DNA of 64,000 nucleotides from Legionella lansingensis (GTDB lineage Bacteria; Pseudomonadota; Gammaproteobacteria; Legionellales; Legionellaceae), in the NCBI RefSeq assembly GCF_900187355.1, contig NZ_LT906451.1, forward strand, positions 868,501 through 932,500, given 5' to 3'. This document shows, piece after piece, positions 27,134-37,521 of this stretch. Positions within the stretch are counted from its first letter, which is position 1. Every line of letters begins with the position of its first letter. The notes under the pieces were generated by a model. That model ran no database searches, had not been told where the DNA came from, and was given only the letters and a program-made list of their open reading frames with translations. A program made the position numbers and the translations under genes.

Positions 27134-30100
27134 TGCCCACCGTTACCTCTTCTTGTAGGTGAGTGGGAGATGGATCGTCTTTTTTAGGGTGAAATAAGCT
27201 GGTATGTTTCGGATTTTCCTCTGTAGCAGCGAAGGTAACGCTTGAAGAACTGAGTAGATTTTGCAACAAGCATTTTGTTGATGTATGAGGCAAGCGCTCG
27301 CTTCTCATGGGGTCTGCCTGACAATAGTCAGTATCCGTATTCATCTTATGAAAAGCACGTTCTTCATCATCTGAGAAAGCCCAATGATAGAGGCTGCGAC
27401 GATGGGTTTGTATCTTGGCCAGTGCACTTTGTTTCAGATGACCGGCAAAATTATCCAACGCATTGCTGCTTAGGGTGATGATATAAGCTGTAAACTGTAG
27501 GACACGCCCGAGGGAGTTGTCCCATATCATACCCCCTGTCCACAATGTGGATCCTAAGATGTAAGCGACTACCCTACTTATGGGATCCAAAAGCGTAAAA
27601 GTTAAACGAACGAAAAATGCTATAAGATCGAGGACTGGTAATAAGAGGACGTTTTTTATAACTGCCAAAGGTGGAAAAACCAATAACCCGAGTAAATTTA
27701 GACAAACATTTGCCAATTTATTCTCGGCATATTTACCGAACGGATTACTAAAGCCGTAGAGTGGAGATAAGCGAAATCCGGGTAAATACCCCCAGCTGCT
27801 GGGGCGATTAGCAAATTGCGTGAGCATTTCCCCAATGATTTGCCAATGGCCTGCGATAACTAAAGCCTTGCTTACCAATTTTGTGATCCCACGAAAAGGA
27901 ACATGAATTAAAAGAGAGCTTAATTCAAGTAAGGGCACAGTTGCCAAGCTTAGAAAGAAATCAGCAACTGCTGCTGCAAATTGTTTGCCCGTCTTCACCA
28001 ATAATTTGCTATTTTTTTTCCAACCCGAGATAAAGCCCGATCGATAGCCATAAAAATAGGCTTCAACAAAGGGGCCTGCGATGAGTTTTACCAAGGTAAG
28101 GGCTCCCTTGAGAAACCATTTTATTGAACCAAGAAGCCAATCATCACCTGGGTGCATGACGGTATCATAAATAGCTGCCCCGCCTTTAGCCCCTAAGGCC
28201 GCATAATTGATATAAGGGAACTCGCCCATTTCCTTTCCAAGACGAGGTATGGTTTTACACAAGCCGTAACCCAAACTGATTGCAAGGGCGACAACAATAG
28301 CGACTTCAGCAGGTTTTTCTTTTAATAAGTCAACGGCTTTAATAAAAAATTGATCAAGATCACCGCCAACAACAATGGCTTGCCAATAGGTAACTGCCGC
28401 TGAAATGGCTTCAGAAGTGGTGCCATGGCTCATCCATTTTGCAAGAGCTTGGGTAGGCTCTATCCCATGGATAAGCCCATTGAGATGCAATTTAACTAAA
28501 ATTGAAGTGAGCGCCTCAGGGGCAATCACAGCTCCTGCGCCATAAGCATAGGCAGCCATAGCCAGTGTGCCAAGAATGGGGTTTTTCTCGCTGGTGTCAA
28601 CAAAAAAACCGCCGATATGCCGTAAGATTTCCAAAGAACGATGAAACGGGTTGTCGTAGGGTGGAGGACTAGGTGGATGAGCTTCGCGTACAATGACGTA
28701 GTGATTTTTTCTTAATTGAGTTTGTACGAATTCTTCCAGGGTTTGACCATTACTTAGAATACCTTGGGCATATAACACTTCTTGTAAATAACTTAGTCGG
28801 TGCGATTTTGATGGTTTTTCATCTTGGTTTGGCAACTTGACATCATCATGATTGGCGTGCACATAGTTAAAAAATTCTTTATACAAAGTCGTGGTAAATT
28901 GCCGGATATTAGAAAATAAGTTTCTGAAAAAAATAGGAAAACGAGAAAAAAAAGCTTTTAGCTGTAAACTTGCTCGTTCTGGCAAATAAAGATGATGTTT
29001 ACCCAATTGGCTTAATTTATAGAGGTCTTCTCCAAACGGAAGAGGATAAAATAATCCTTGCTCTTCAAAATAATTAATAATGAGCATTTCATCATGCAAG
29101 CGCAAAACCAATTGCTTTTCGAGCAATTCAACCCAACTTCCATTCGGACGATCGCCTAACCAGTGTAGGGCTTCTTCCATTGAAGCGGCCTTATGATGAT
29201 TTCTTGTATGGCTTCGACTAAAGGCCGCTACAATATCTTCTGGTTTTGAGTAGCCAATTTGCGCAACACCATCCAAAAGGTAGTAGGGTTTAATTTTGGT
29301 GATTGATAAGCCATCTGCTCGTGTTTCAGTTTCACTGATGTGCGTTGCATTACGAGGATTTCGCAAGTGCTCGACCCAATCACGACCATCAAGCCAGAGT
29401 TTGCGCAGAAACCATTGCAGACGTTCGAATCGATTGGCAATTATATTGCTAAGGGAAGGAGCGGGGGTAAGACCATATTCTTGACAAATGACTCGAATAA
29501 CATGATTCAATGCTTCCTCGTCTTGACCAATATGCAGCTCACTATCCCATACAAAAACCTCAGCGTCGTGCTGTTTACTAAAATCAAGCTGGTCAAGCCT
29601 ACAGACGGGATACATACGATTAAATTGAAAATGCTGTACTTTCTTTCGAGCTTCATAGAGCAGTGTGTCGAAATAACCTGCAGAAACAGTAGGATGTATG
29701 GCAATCAATAAATTTTTACCAAGACATTTATCAATAATAGCAATCACTTTTGTCCGCAGGGTTTCTTGACCTTCCCAATCATTACTAGCTAATTCTCGTT
29801 CTTGACTGAGAAGTTGAGCAAGTTGAGTGATGCAGTTAGTAGCAAGCTGATATTTAGCGTCTTGTTCGAGTGAGCGTGGTTTTTCATAATGATCCGAGCG
29901 AATGCGATAAAGATTGATATTACTCATGGCATCTGCAACTAAAGAGGCTGGACGCGCTCCTGGTAAACGTTTCAATTTTTCAGGATCGTGAGTGAGCAGG
30001 AACAATTGAATGTTCTTTTTGTTGTGATTAGCAAAAATCCGCAAATAATCATTACCGGGCAGTTTATAATCCATGCTGTAGTAGCCATACAACACTGTTC

Positions 30101-30218
30101 CGGCCTGGTGACTAATAGCGGAGCCAGTAATGGTTGGTACTCCTTGATGAGCATGCGGTTTAACTTGCAAGGGGATAACGGGTTGTGAGTGTTTCCTTCT
30201 AACTTTAGTCTCGACCAT
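27123..30218 (-). CDS. Large membrane-associated protein of unknown function
   Basis: 1031 residues that I cannot assign to a family. The N-terminal 530 residues are soluble-looking, with many aromatic and His residues, including a conserved-looking VFVWDSELHIGQDEEAL segment near 220. Several hydrophobic stretches follow from about residue 550 to 930 (for example TLAMAAYAYGAGAVIAPEAL, AEVAIVVALAISLGYGL, NVLLLPVLDLIAFFVRLTF). The hydrophilic C-terminal tail ends with an EE pair and VGNAL. There is no signal peptide. It lies beside lidA and is translationally coupled to a pilin gene. It could be a multi-pass inner-membrane protein or a membrane-inserting effector; neither is proven. Confidence 0.7.
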   Translation of the reverse strand: MVETKVRRKHSQPVIPLQVKPHAHQGVPTITGSAISHQAGTVLYGYYSMDYKLPGNDYLRIFANHNKKNIQLFLLTHDPEKLKRLPGARPASLVADAMSNINLYRIRSDHYEKPRSLEQDAKYQLATNCITQLAQLLSQERELASNDWEGQETLRTKVIAIIDKCLGKNLLIAIHPTVSAGYFDTLLYEARKKVQHFQFNRMYPVCRLDQLDFSKQHDAEVFVWDSELHIGQDEEALNHVIRVICQEYGLTPAPSLSNIIANRFERLQWFLRKLWLDGRDWVEHLRNPRNATHISETETRADGLSITKIKPYYLLDGVAQIGYSKPEDIVAAFSRSHTRNHHKAASMEEALHWLGDRPNGSWVELLEKQLVLRLHDEMLIINYFEEQGLFYPLPFGEDLYKLSQLGKHHLYLPERASLQLKAFFSRFPIFFRNLFSNIRQFTTTLYKEFFNYVHANHDDVKLPNQDEKPSKSHRLSYLQEVLYAQGILSNGQTLEEFVQTQLRKNHYVIVREAHPPSPPPYDNPFHRSLEILRHIGGFFVDTSEKNPILGTLAMAAYAYGAGAVIAPEALTSILVKLHLNGLIHGIEPTQALAKWMSHGTTSEAISAAVTYWQAIVVGGDLDQFFIKAVDLLKEKPAEVAIVVALAISLGYGLCKTIPRLGKEMGEFPYINYAALGAKGGAAIYDTVMHPGDDWLLGSIKWFLKGALTLVKLIAGPFVEAYFYGYRSGFISGWKKNSKLLVKTGKQFAAAVADFFLSLATVPLLELSSLLIHVPFRGITKLVSKALVIAGHWQIIGEMLTQFANRPSSWGYLPGFRLSPLYGFSNPFGKYAENKLANVCLNLLGLLVFPPLAVIKNVLLLPVLDLIAFFVRLTFTLLDPISRVVAYILGSTLWTGGMIWDNSLGRVLQFTAYIITLSSNALDNFAGHLKQSALAKIQTHRRSLYHWAFSDDEERAFHKMNTDTDYCQADPMRSERLPHTSTKCLLQNLLSSSSVTFAATEENPKHTSLFHPKKDDPSPTHLQEEVTVGNAL

Positions 30219-30298
30219 AATCTAACGGCTGATCTCCATTTTGTATTAACACTACAAGGTTTCGTACTTAATCTTCAAGTTTTTATTGCGTGACTTTT

Positions 30299-30337
30299 CA
30301 GAACACCGAATTCCCGCGTTGTCGCAGCAGTGTTCTG
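30299..30337. repeat. Hairpin with partial copy of a palindromic repeat, upstream of era
   Basis: CAGAACAC (30299-30306) and GTGTTCTG (30330-30337) pair perfectly. The left part, GAACACCGAATTCCCGCG, resembles GAACATCGAATTACCCGTGG at 43320, so it looks like a diverged member of the CGAATT-CCGCGG family found elsewhere in the window. It lies in the 178-bp divergent gap before era. Confidence 0.45.
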
Positions 30338-30396
30338 CTGGCAATCAAACAGATGGACTGTTAAAATGAATCAAAAATAGACAGGACTAATTGTTA

Positions 30397-31284
30397 ATGA
30401 CAAGTTATTGTGGATATATTGCTCTAGTAGGTCGACCGAATGTGGGTAAATCAACCTTATTAAATCGCATCCTGCAACAAAAATTGAGTATCACCTCTCG
30501 CAAACCTCAAACAACTAGGCATAGCCTATTAGGAATCCAGACGATTGGCGACTATCAATATGTCTATGTGGACACCCCAGGTCTTCATCAGGGCTCAAAA
30601 AAAGTAATGAATCGTATGATGAATAAGACCGCCAAATCTGTCTTACGTGATGTGGATGTCATTGCCTTTATTGTGGATGGGACTCATTGGAATGAGGAAG
30701 ATGAATACGTTTTACACCTCATCAAGCAAACCAAAGTACCTTGTATTTTATTAATTAACAAAGTGGACAAAATTCCTGACAAATCACAACTATTACCCTG
30801 GATAGAAAAATTGAACGAACGTCATGATTTTGCTGCAATCATCCCCATCTCTGCTAAAACCGGTGCCCAAGTGGATAACTTAGAACAAGAACTAAAAGCC
30901 TATTTGCCTGAGGGACCACATTTGTTTGCAGAGGATCAATTTACCGATCGTCCTATACGATTTTTATGTGCGGAATTACTCCGAGAAAAAATTTTCCGTC
31001 TTTGTGGGCAGGAATTACCTTATGCAACGACTGTGGAAATTGAATCCTACAAAGATGAAGGCAATTTAGTAAGGATTCATGCTCTGATTTTGGTTGAAAA
31101 AGAAAATCACAAGCGCATTATCATCGGCGATAAAGGACAGAAGTTAAAGGAGATGGCCACCAGTGCTCGTTTGGACATGGAGAAGCTCCTAGGCAAAAAA
31201 GTTTTTTTACAATGTTGGTGTAAAGTAAAAACGGGTTGGGCTGATGATGAGCGCATGTTGAAGCAATTAGGTTATGACAGTTGA
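30397..31284 (+). CDS. era: GTPase Era
   Basis: An essential GTPase that binds 16S rRNA and promotes 30S ribosome assembly. G1 is GRPNVGKSTLLN near the N-terminus, G2 QTTRHS, G3 DTPGLH, G4 NKVD and G5 SAKTG. The C-terminal KH domain contains IIGDKGQKLKEMATSARLDME, and the protein ends WADDERMLKQLGYDS as usual. 295 residues from the ATG at 30397; a TTG six bases upstream is also open. recO overlaps its last 11 bp. Confidence 0.97.
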   Translation: MTSYCGYIALVGRPNVGKSTLLNRILQQKLSITSRKPQTTRHSLLGIQTIGDYQYVYVDTPGLHQGSKKVMNRMMNKTAKSVLRDVDVIAFIVDGTHWNEEDEYVLHLIKQTKVPCILLINKVDKIPDKSQLLPWIEKLNERHDFAAIIPISAKTGAQVDNLEQELKAYLPEGPHLFAEDQFTDRPIRFLCAELLREKIFRLCGQELPYATTVEIESYKDEGNLVRIHALILVEKENHKRIIIGDKGQKLKEMATSARLDMEKLLGKKVFLQCWCKVKTGWADDERMLKQLGYDS

Positions 31285-31978
31285 AGCATTCGAAGCGTGG
31301 ATTCTGCACAAACGGCCTTCTGGGGACACCAGTGTTCGTGTGACTTTCTTTACCCGGGAAAAAGGGGTGATAAATTGTTTGTGTAAGGGGGGTAGAGCAC
31401 CGAAAAAGCAAGCTATTTTACAAGCATTTACTCCTTTGTGGGTAGCTTTAGAAGTGCGAAAGGAATGGTACTACAGTCGCCAAGTTGAAAGTACTTCTTT
31501 ACCGGTCAACATCAAAGGGTTTGCGCTTTTTGCTGCTCTTTATATGAATGAGTTGCTGTATTATACGCTAAGTCCTATCGATCCCCATCCTCTCCTTTTT
31601 GATACCTATATAGAAACACTTCGAGGATTAAGCGTTGCTACGGATAATTTGGCAATAGAAGCCTTACTGAGGCGTTTTGAATGGGCTTTGCTTATTGCTT
31701 GTGGGCAAGCTGTTTCGTTAACAAAAGAAGCGCATTCCACGAACTTGATTACCGAAGATAAGTATTATCAATTTATAGTAAGTGAAGGTTTTCTGCCTGC
31801 CATAGCAGGTTTAGCTGGGAAGGATATTTTGGCGTTCGCGCAAGGATATCTGGATGACATCAATGTGCTGAAGACAGCAAAATTTATCATGCGCCAGGCC
31901 ATCGATCATCTTTTGGAAGGAAGAGAATTAAAATCTCGCACATTGTTTATGCGTCATAAAAATAAATCTTCCTTATAA
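31274..31978 (+). CDS. recO: DNA repair protein RecO
   Basis: Mediates loading of RecA onto SSB-coated DNA in the RecF pathway. The N-terminal OB fold holds EAWILHKRPSGDTSVRVTFFTREKG and CKGGRAPKK. The helical C-terminal half has LYMNELLYYTLSPIDPHPLLFDTYIETL and RRFEWALLIACG, both characteristic. It lacks an obvious Cys4 zinc site, as in other gammaproteobacteria. 234 residues is normal. The era-recO overlap is a conserved arrangement, and pdxJ often follows; here an inverted membrane-protein gene intervenes. Confidence 0.94.
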   Translation: MTVEAFEAWILHKRPSGDTSVRVTFFTREKGVINCLCKGGRAPKKQAILQAFTPLWVALEVRKEWYYSRQVESTSLPVNIKGFALFAALYMNELLYYTLSPIDPHPLLFDTYIETLRGLSVATDNLAIEALLRRFEWALLIACGQAVSLTKEAHSTNLITEDKYYQFIVSEGFLPAIAGLAGKDILAFAQGYLDDINVLKTAKFIMRQAIDHLLEGRELKSRTLFMRHKNKSSL

Positions 31979-31987
31979 GAAATCACG

Positions 31988-33736
31988 TCAATTGACATTT
32001 TTAGTGTCGAATCTCCGATAAAGCCGCCATTGTGAATACTCCTTGGGAAGGGGTACTTGGCGCAGCCATGAAGCTTTATCCGGATTAAACTTCGTTGAGA
32101 ACTCTATCGGACAAAGAAGAATTAAATCGATCTGTCGCCGCAAAACGATGTCTTTTGCTTTCGCTTCATTCGTTTTAAAGAAAAGAATACTGTCTTTAAG
32201 TCCTTGCGGGTTGTGATGATCATTGCTGGCAACGATGGAAAAGGGAGTGGAATAAAGGAGTAAAGGACCATAGTTACTATGCACGAAAATCCTCTTATCT
32301 TGCTTAAACTGTGGGCTTCCCAAAAAACGATTATTTAACATTGAGTAAAATTGTTCTTGGCAAATTTGCTCAGGCTTTGAAAAATAATCTCTAGCAAGCG
32401 ATAAGATTAGGCTCGGTAAAGAAACCATAAGAATAAAGGCGAATAACCTGAACAAGAATGAAGTGTTTTTAATATCTTTCATTAGAAAAGATACCAATAG
32501 AATATTGATAGGAGTGGCATATTCCACCCAGCGATACATACACACTGTAAGCAACGTGGTTGTGAAGGCAGCCCACAAAAACAATCGTTTCGGAATTGAA
32601 AGTTCAGAGGATAAATAGAGATAGTAGCAATAACCAGCACCGATAAGAAAATAACAGAGGATGGCTAATGCGAGAGATCGATCAACAGCAAAAGGTGAGT
32701 AAAACTCTGAGAGTACAGGAAAGAAATGTCGTAATAGGTAAGGATCCACTTCATTATATGGGCCACGATAAAATCCTGGAAATAGAGCATTCATAACCAA
32801 GAAAATAATCACCAATGCGACACAAATAAAAATAAGTTTTGCCGCCACACGCCTTTCTTCTAAACATCTGGCATAAATGACAAGAGTCAAAGTTAACATT
32901 AGCAAAAGAGTCAAATGCACGATGGAGAGAATGTCATGAGCAATGCTAAAAAAATGACGATGTTCAAAGGGAATAATCACAACGAAACAGAGAGATAATG
33001 TCATCAAATAAACAACTAGACTTTGTTGTCGAATCTCTTTTTTGATTAAACTATAATAAAACAGAAAAGCTAGGCTTAAGAATATTAGCAAAATAAAGCT
33101 GATGCTTGTCCATGTGCCTAAACTTGCAATAACAGCAGTGATAATCGCCAACCTGGTATTGTCGCTCTTAAGAAATCTTAATAAAAACCCCCAATAAATA
33201 ATGCTTAACGTGATTAACAAAAAATCATAATCAACCCGAAGAGGAAAGAAAAAGGAATTCATAAATGGGTTTAACAGAAAAGCTGCCAAGACAAAGAATT
33301 GTTGATAGCTTGTCGGTTGCAATGCCTGGATGACCCATAACATCGCCCATGCTGCGATGGCATAAAAAATGATCGGCAGAACAAAAGACCAAAGATAAAG
33401 AGCAGAGGACAGCGGCATGAAGAAGCCAAGTAACCATGCTCCGCCTGCTAGTAGGGCAGTAACAACATTTGTCCAGCCATGAGTATCAGCTCCCCAAGGT
33501 GTATTTAATCGGTCATTGAAATGTTGATGCCAATCTCTAGTATGCAATAAATCCGCTGCAATCACTAAATGCATATAAGCATCTTGATCATAGACATAGT
33601 ACCGACCCTCTATGGCATCTTGAATATTTTGCCAATTACTTACCCAAAGAAAAATGATGGTTATCAATCCAATGAAAACAAATTTAAGAGAAGACTGTTT
33701 GGAGAAAACAAGAAACTTTAAGAAAGGAGAGGCCAT
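31988..33736 (-). CDS. Multi-pass membrane protein, GT-C (STT3/PglB-like) glycosyltransferase candidate
   Basis: 582 residues with a signal anchor at about 17-33, roughly a dozen membrane helices up to about residue 430 and a soluble C-terminal domain of about 140 residues. After the first helix comes YYVYDQDAYMHLVIAADLL followed by DTHGWTNVVTALL. The acidic D-x-D pair on the first loop, then W and G residues, match the layout of oligosaccharyltransferase STT3/AglB-type GT-C enzymes. I do not see a clean WWDYG motif (MYRWVEYATP is the nearest), so a transferase role is likely but the acceptor is unknown. It lies alone between recO and pdxJ on the opposite strand. Confidence 0.6.
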   Translation of the reverse strand: MASPFLKFLVFSKQSSLKFVFIGLITIIFLWVSNWQNIQDAIEGRYYVYDQDAYMHLVIAADLLHTRDWHQHFNDRLNTPWGADTHGWTNVVTALLAGGAWLLGFFMPLSSALYLWSFVLPIIFYAIAAWAMLWVIQALQPTSYQQFFVLAAFLLNPFMNSFFFPLRVDYDFLLITLSIIYWGFLLRFLKSDNTRLAIITAVIASLGTWTSISFILLIFLSLAFLFYYSLIKKEIRQQSLVVYLMTLSLCFVVIIPFEHRHFFSIAHDILSIVHLTLLLMLTLTLVIYARCLEERRVAAKLIFICVALVIIFLVMNALFPGFYRGPYNEVDPYLLRHFFPVLSEFYSPFAVDRSLALAILCYFLIGAGYCYYLYLSSELSIPKRLFLWAAFTTTLLTVCMYRWVEYATPINILLVSFLMKDIKNTSFLFRLFAFILMVSLPSLILSLARDYFSKPEQICQEQFYSMLNNRFLGSPQFKQDKRIFVHSNYGPLLLYSTPFSIVASNDHHNPQGLKDSILFFKTNEAKAKDIVLRRQIDLILLCPIEFSTKFNPDKASWLRQVPLPKEYSQWRLYRRFDTKNVN

Positions 33737-33939
33737 AACTTATGGTTCTTTAATTATTTGAAATAACTATACAATACCGTATTTCGACGTTCAAAGTTTC
33801 AATGAAATTTTGGCATGTAAATCGCTTGTATTTATCAATCTGAGATAGGTTCAAAGGAAAAAATGATTAGCGTCAACTATAGATGGAAACCAGGTTTCAG
33901 GTCATAATTTGGCACTATTTTTTAACATGGTGAACCCCT

Positions 33940-34686
33940 ATGACGAATGAAATTTTACTTGGTGTAAATATTGATCATGTTGCAACCGTACGTCAGGCAC
34001 GAGGAACACGTTACCCTGATCCAGTACAAGCTGCTATAGAAGCCGAGGAAGCTGGTGCTGATGGTATTACATTGCACATGCGTGAGGATTTGCGCCATAT
34101 CCAAGCGCGTGATGTCAGACTCATCAAGGCTGTATTGCAAACACGGATGAATCTTGAGTTGGCAGTCACCGATGCGATGCTCGATTTTGCTGAAGAAATC
34201 AAACCAGAACACACTTGTCTGGTTCCTGAAAAGCGTGAAGAATTGACCACAGAAGGTGGGCTAGATGTCATCAGTCATCATCATGCTGTTGCTGCAGCAG
34301 TAAAACGCTTGGAGGCTATTGGTAGTGAAGTTTCTTTATTTATTGATCCGGATAGGAAGCAAATTGAGGCTGCAGTTGATGTAGGTGCTCGTGTTATTGA
34401 AATTCACACAGGATGCTATGCTGATGCTACCAATCCAATAGAACAAGCGCATGAATTGCACCGGATCACTGAAGCTGCAAATTATGCTGCAAGTCTCAAT
34501 TTGATTGTGAATGCTGGCCATGGTTTGAATTATCATAACGTAAAACCTATAGCCGCCATTAAAGAAGTACGTGAATTAAACATTGGCCATGCCATTATCG
34601 CTCGTGCGTTATTTTCTGGTTTTAAGGAGGCGGTAAGACACATGCGCCAACTCATGTTGGAAGCAAGGAGCTATGGCAAATACTGA
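33940..34686 (+). CDS. pdxJ: Pyridoxine 5'-phosphate synthase
   Basis: Condenses 1-deoxy-xylulose 5-phosphate with 3-amino-2-oxopropyl phosphate to form pyridoxine 5'-phosphate, the last assembly step of the DXP-dependent vitamin B6 route. It is a TIM barrel beginning [17 protein letters not shown], with [16 protein letters not shown], the catalytic Glu in [15 protein letters not shown], and [15 protein letters not shown]. 248 residues is standard. It overlaps korA by 14 bp. Confidence 0.97.
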   Translation: MTNEILLGVNIDHVATVRQARGTRYPDPVQAAIEAEEAGADGITLHMREDLRHIQARDVRLIKAVLQTRMNLELAVTDAMLDFAEEIKPEHTCLVPEKREELTTEGGLDVISHHHAVAAAVKRLEAIGSEVSLFIDPDRKQIEAAVDVGARVIEIHTGCYADATNPIEQAHELHRITEAANYAASLNLIVNAGHGLNYHNVKPIAAIKEVRELNIGHAIIARALFSGFKEAVRHMRQLMLEARSYGKY

Positions 34687-36487
34687 CGCAATCGTTATTC
34701 GGTTAACGGGAGATTCCGGTGATGGGGTGCAGCTTATTGGTGAGCAGCTAACCATCACCGCAGCACTTACGGGTAAAGATGTTAGGACACTTCCTGATTT
34801 CCCTGCGGAAATCAGAGCACCCGCAGGAACTGTTGCAGGAGTATCCGGTTTCCAATTAGCGATGTCAGAACAAGCCATCTTTACGGCTGGCGAAACGCTC
34901 GATGTATTGGTGGCATTAAATCCCGCTGCTTTGAAACATTCATTACAGCATTTAAAACCAAGTGGTTTATTAATAGTCAATGAGGATAGCTTTCAAGCGA
35001 AGGATTGGCAAAAAGCAGGTTTAACGAAAGATTTTCTTGATAATGTGGCGGAGCATTACCAACTTGTTTCTTTGCCTCTCATTACGCTGACCTTAAAGGC
35101 CATTGAGGCATTAGATATCAATCATGCCCAGTCGAAGAAAGCAAAAAATTTCTATGTTCTCGGGTTAGTGCTGTGGCTATTCGATTTACCGACAGAGAAT
35201 TGTATTGACTTTATTAATAAAAAATTCAAAGCCAATCCGCAAATTGCTAAGGCCAATAAGTTAACGCTTTTAGCAGGCTATAACTATGCTATGACCTTGG
35301 AATTAACTCGTCGTCAATTTATGTTAGGTCAGGTAAATCGTAAGAATGGTGAGTACAGGCAGATAACGGGTGTTGAAGCGGTCGCTTTGGCGGTTGCAAC
35401 AATGGCTGCGGGCACAGAAACACCTGTGTTGGTGTCTGGTTACCCGATTACACCGGCGTCTGCCGTTTTGCATGAGTGTGCAAAATTGAGCGATTTTGGG
35501 GTGCAATTATTACAAGCTGAGGACGAAATTGCTGCGATTTGTGCCTGTATTGGTGCTGCCTATGGCGGCCGTTTGGCATTAACATGTACGTCTGGTCCTG
35601 GTTTCGATTTAAAAACAGAAAGCTTAGGGCTTGCAGTGATGGCTGAATTACCATTGGTTTTAATTGATGTACAGCGTGCAGGAGCTTCCACTGGTTTACC
35701 AACGAAAACGGGGCAAAGCGATTTACGTCAAGCGCTCTATGGCCGGCATGGCGAGGCACCATTACCTGTTCTGGCGGCCAAATCCCCTGCTGATTGCTTC
35801 AATACTACTCTGGAGGCTTTTACTTTAGCCATAAAATATATGACTCCGGTGATTGTGTTGCTCGATGCCTATCTTGCCAATGCTGCTGAGCCTTGGAAGA
35901 TTCCTGCCATTGAATCGCTATCGATCCCTGCTATCCATTTCAATCGTTTTCCTAAGCCCTATCAACGTGATGATATCCTCTCTCGCAGTTGGAATATCCC
36001 TGGAACCCCTGGATTTATTCATCAACTAGGAGGTCTAGAGAAGCAAGGGGAGGAGGGGAGAGTTAGTTATGATGCAGAGAACCATCAAAAGATGGTGACG
36101 CTTCGTGGTGACAAGGTGGCTGGCATGACACGAGAATACCCCTCTTTGGAAATCGAAGGGGATGAGAATGCCACTATTTTGCTAATGGGTTGGGGTAGTA
36201 CTTATGGTAGTCTTAAATCGGCGGTTAATCAGTGTCAGGCAGAAGGAATTGCAATTGCTTTCATCCACTTGCGCTATCTAAATCCCTTGCCACAAGAATT
36301 AATCACGTTATTGCTCAGATTTAACAAAATTATCGTTGCCGAGCTTAATTCAGGTCAGTTGTGTCAGCTCTTACGCGCGACTTATTTAGTGGATGCCAAG
36401 TCAATCAATCAGTGCTCAGGTCAACCGTTTACAGTCAGTCGTTTGGTTAAAGCTATCAAATTGGAAACAAATCATGAACCAGTATAA
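34673..36487 (+). CDS. korA: 2-oxoacid:ferredoxin oxidoreductase, fused gamma-alpha subunit
   Basis: Works with the next gene product in the CoA-dependent oxidative decarboxylation of a 2-oxoacid (2-oxoglutarate most likely), passing electrons to ferredoxin. The N-terminal 190 residues form the gamma domain ([18 protein letters not shown]). It is followed by the alpha pyrimidine-binding region ([72 protein letters not shown]). 604 residues is typical of the fused form. The strong AAGGAG before the ATG lies inside pdxJ. It overlaps korB by 14 bp. Substrate choice between 2-oxoglutarate and pyruvate cannot be fixed from the sequence. Confidence 0.9.
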   Translation: MANTDAIVIRLTGDSGDGVQLIGEQLTITAALTGKDVRTLPDFPAEIRAPAGTVAGVSGFQLAMSEQAIFTAGETLDVLVALNPAALKHSLQHLKPSGLLIVNEDSFQAKDWQKAGLTKDFLDNVAEHYQLVSLPLITLTLKAIEALDINHAQSKKAKNFYVLGLVLWLFDLPTENCIDFINKKFKANPQIAKANKLTLLAGYNYAMTLELTRRQFMLGQVNRKNGEYRQITGVEAVALAVATMAAGTETPVLVSGYPITPASAVLHECAKLSDFGVQLLQAEDEIAAICACIGAAYGGRLALTCTSGPGFDLKTESLGLAVMAELPLVLIDVQRAGASTGLPTKTGQSDLRQALYGRHGEAPLPVLAAKSPADCFNTTLEAFTLAIKYMTPVIVLLDAYLANAAEPWKIPAIESLSIPAIHFNRFPKPYQRDDILSRSWNIPGTPGFIHQLGGLEKQGEEGRVSYDAENHQKMVTLRGDKVAGMTREYPSLEIEGDENATILLMGWGSTYGSLKSAVNQCQAEGIAIAFIHLRYLNPLPQELITLLLRFNKIIVAELNSGQLCQLLRATYLVDAKSINQCSGQPFTVSRLVKAIKLETNHEPV

Positions 36488-37442
36488 ACGTGAAGATTTT
36501 ACCAATTCTACTGAAGTAAGATGGTGTCCAGGGTGTGGAGATTATGCGATATTGGCTGCTTTGCAACGACTCTTACCGGAGCTTGGTTTACCACCTGAGA
36601 AACATGTGTTTGTTTCAGGCATTGGTTGTGCGGGTAGATTGCCTTACTACATGAATGCTTATGGTTTCCACACCATTCACGGAAGAGCACCAGCGGTTGC
36701 AACTGGACTGAAAGCCATGCGTGACGACCTAACTGTTTGGGTCATCACTGGCGATGGTGATGCTTTAAGCATTGGTGCAAACCACTTGGTCCACTGTTTA
36801 CGACGCAATGTAAATGTCAAAATATTATTGTTTAATAACCAAGTCTATGGTTTGACAAAGGGACAATTTTCACCGACTTCGCAAAAGGGACAAGTGACCA
36901 AGACGTCTCCGCACGGTGTTAATAATGAGCCTATCAATCCCTTATCCCTCGCTCTGGCTGCCGGTGCCAGCTTTGTTGCTCGCGCTGTAGATAAAGATCC
37001 TAATCACCTTGCCTTAATTCTTAAGAAAGCTTATGAACATGAGGGATGTGCTTTCGTTGAGATCTACCAAGACTGCAATATTTTTAATAACGGTGCCTTT
37101 GATGCGTTTGCCGTAAAAGCAAATCGCAATGCGCAAACCATCCTCTTGGAGGAGGGCAAACCCTTGGTGTTTGACGATGAGCAGCAGGCTTTAACCCTAG
37201 TAGGGGAAAATCTGCAGCGAGTTAAATATCATGGCAAAGAAAATTATCTACATGATCCGAGCAATTTTCTGGCGGCAATGCGTTTGACTCGTTTAAATTT
37301 CCCTGATTTTCCTGTTCCACTAGGCATTTATTATCAAAGCATGCGCCAAATTTTTACCCTTAATTACCCTATCACACGCTCGATACATGATTTGGCTGAC
37401 TTGTTTCGCTCTAAGGCAAGTTGGGAACAAAGAGAGGAATGA
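36474..37442 (+). CDS. korB: 2-oxoacid:ferredoxin oxidoreductase, beta subunit
   Basis: The thiamine-pyrophosphate-binding subunit. WCPGCGDYAILAAL starts the protein with the CxxC that helps hold a 4Fe-4S cluster, and GIGCAGRLPYYMNAYGFHTIHGRA follows. The ThDP/Mg motif is GDGDALSIGANHLVH...NVKILLFNNQVYGLTKGQ. 322 residues is normal. The frame runs back to 36393, but the ATG at 36474 starts the conserved region and gives the usual 14-bp overlap with korA. No ferredoxin gene is adjacent. Confidence 0.9.
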   Translation: MNQYKREDFTNSTEVRWCPGCGDYAILAALQRLLPELGLPPEKHVFVSGIGCAGRLPYYMNAYGFHTIHGRAPAVATGLKAMRDDLTVWVITGDGDALSIGANHLVHCLRRNVNVKILLFNNQVYGLTKGQFSPTSQKGQVTKTSPHGVNNEPINPLSLALAAGASFVARAVDKDPNHLALILKKAYEHEGCAFVEIYQDCNIFNNGAFDAFAVKANRNAQTILLEEGKPLVFDDEQQALTLVGENLQRVKYHGKENYLHDPSNFLAAMRLTRLNFPDFPVPLGIYYQSMRQIFTLNYPITRSIHDLADLFRSKASWEQREE

Positions 37443-37477
37443 TAGTAGTACCATTGGACGAAAGTTTGGTTTGGTAG

Positions 37478-37502
37478 AAAAAATCCCGGTATAAACCGGG
37501 AT
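37478..37502 (-). terminator. Rho-independent terminator of the BAX-inhibitor-like gene
   Basis: On the minus strand, ATCCCGGT-TTAT-ACCGGGAT is a perfect 8-bp stem with a 4-nt loop followed by TTTTT. It ends about 20 bp beyond the stop codon at 37522. On the plus strand the T-run is absent, so it serves the minus-strand gene. Confidence 0.8.
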
Positions 37503-37521
37503 CAAGTTTGAGGAGATGATT

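Noticed and set aside
37478-37502. Bidirectional terminator serving korB as well
   Set aside because: Only the minus strand has a T-run after the stem.
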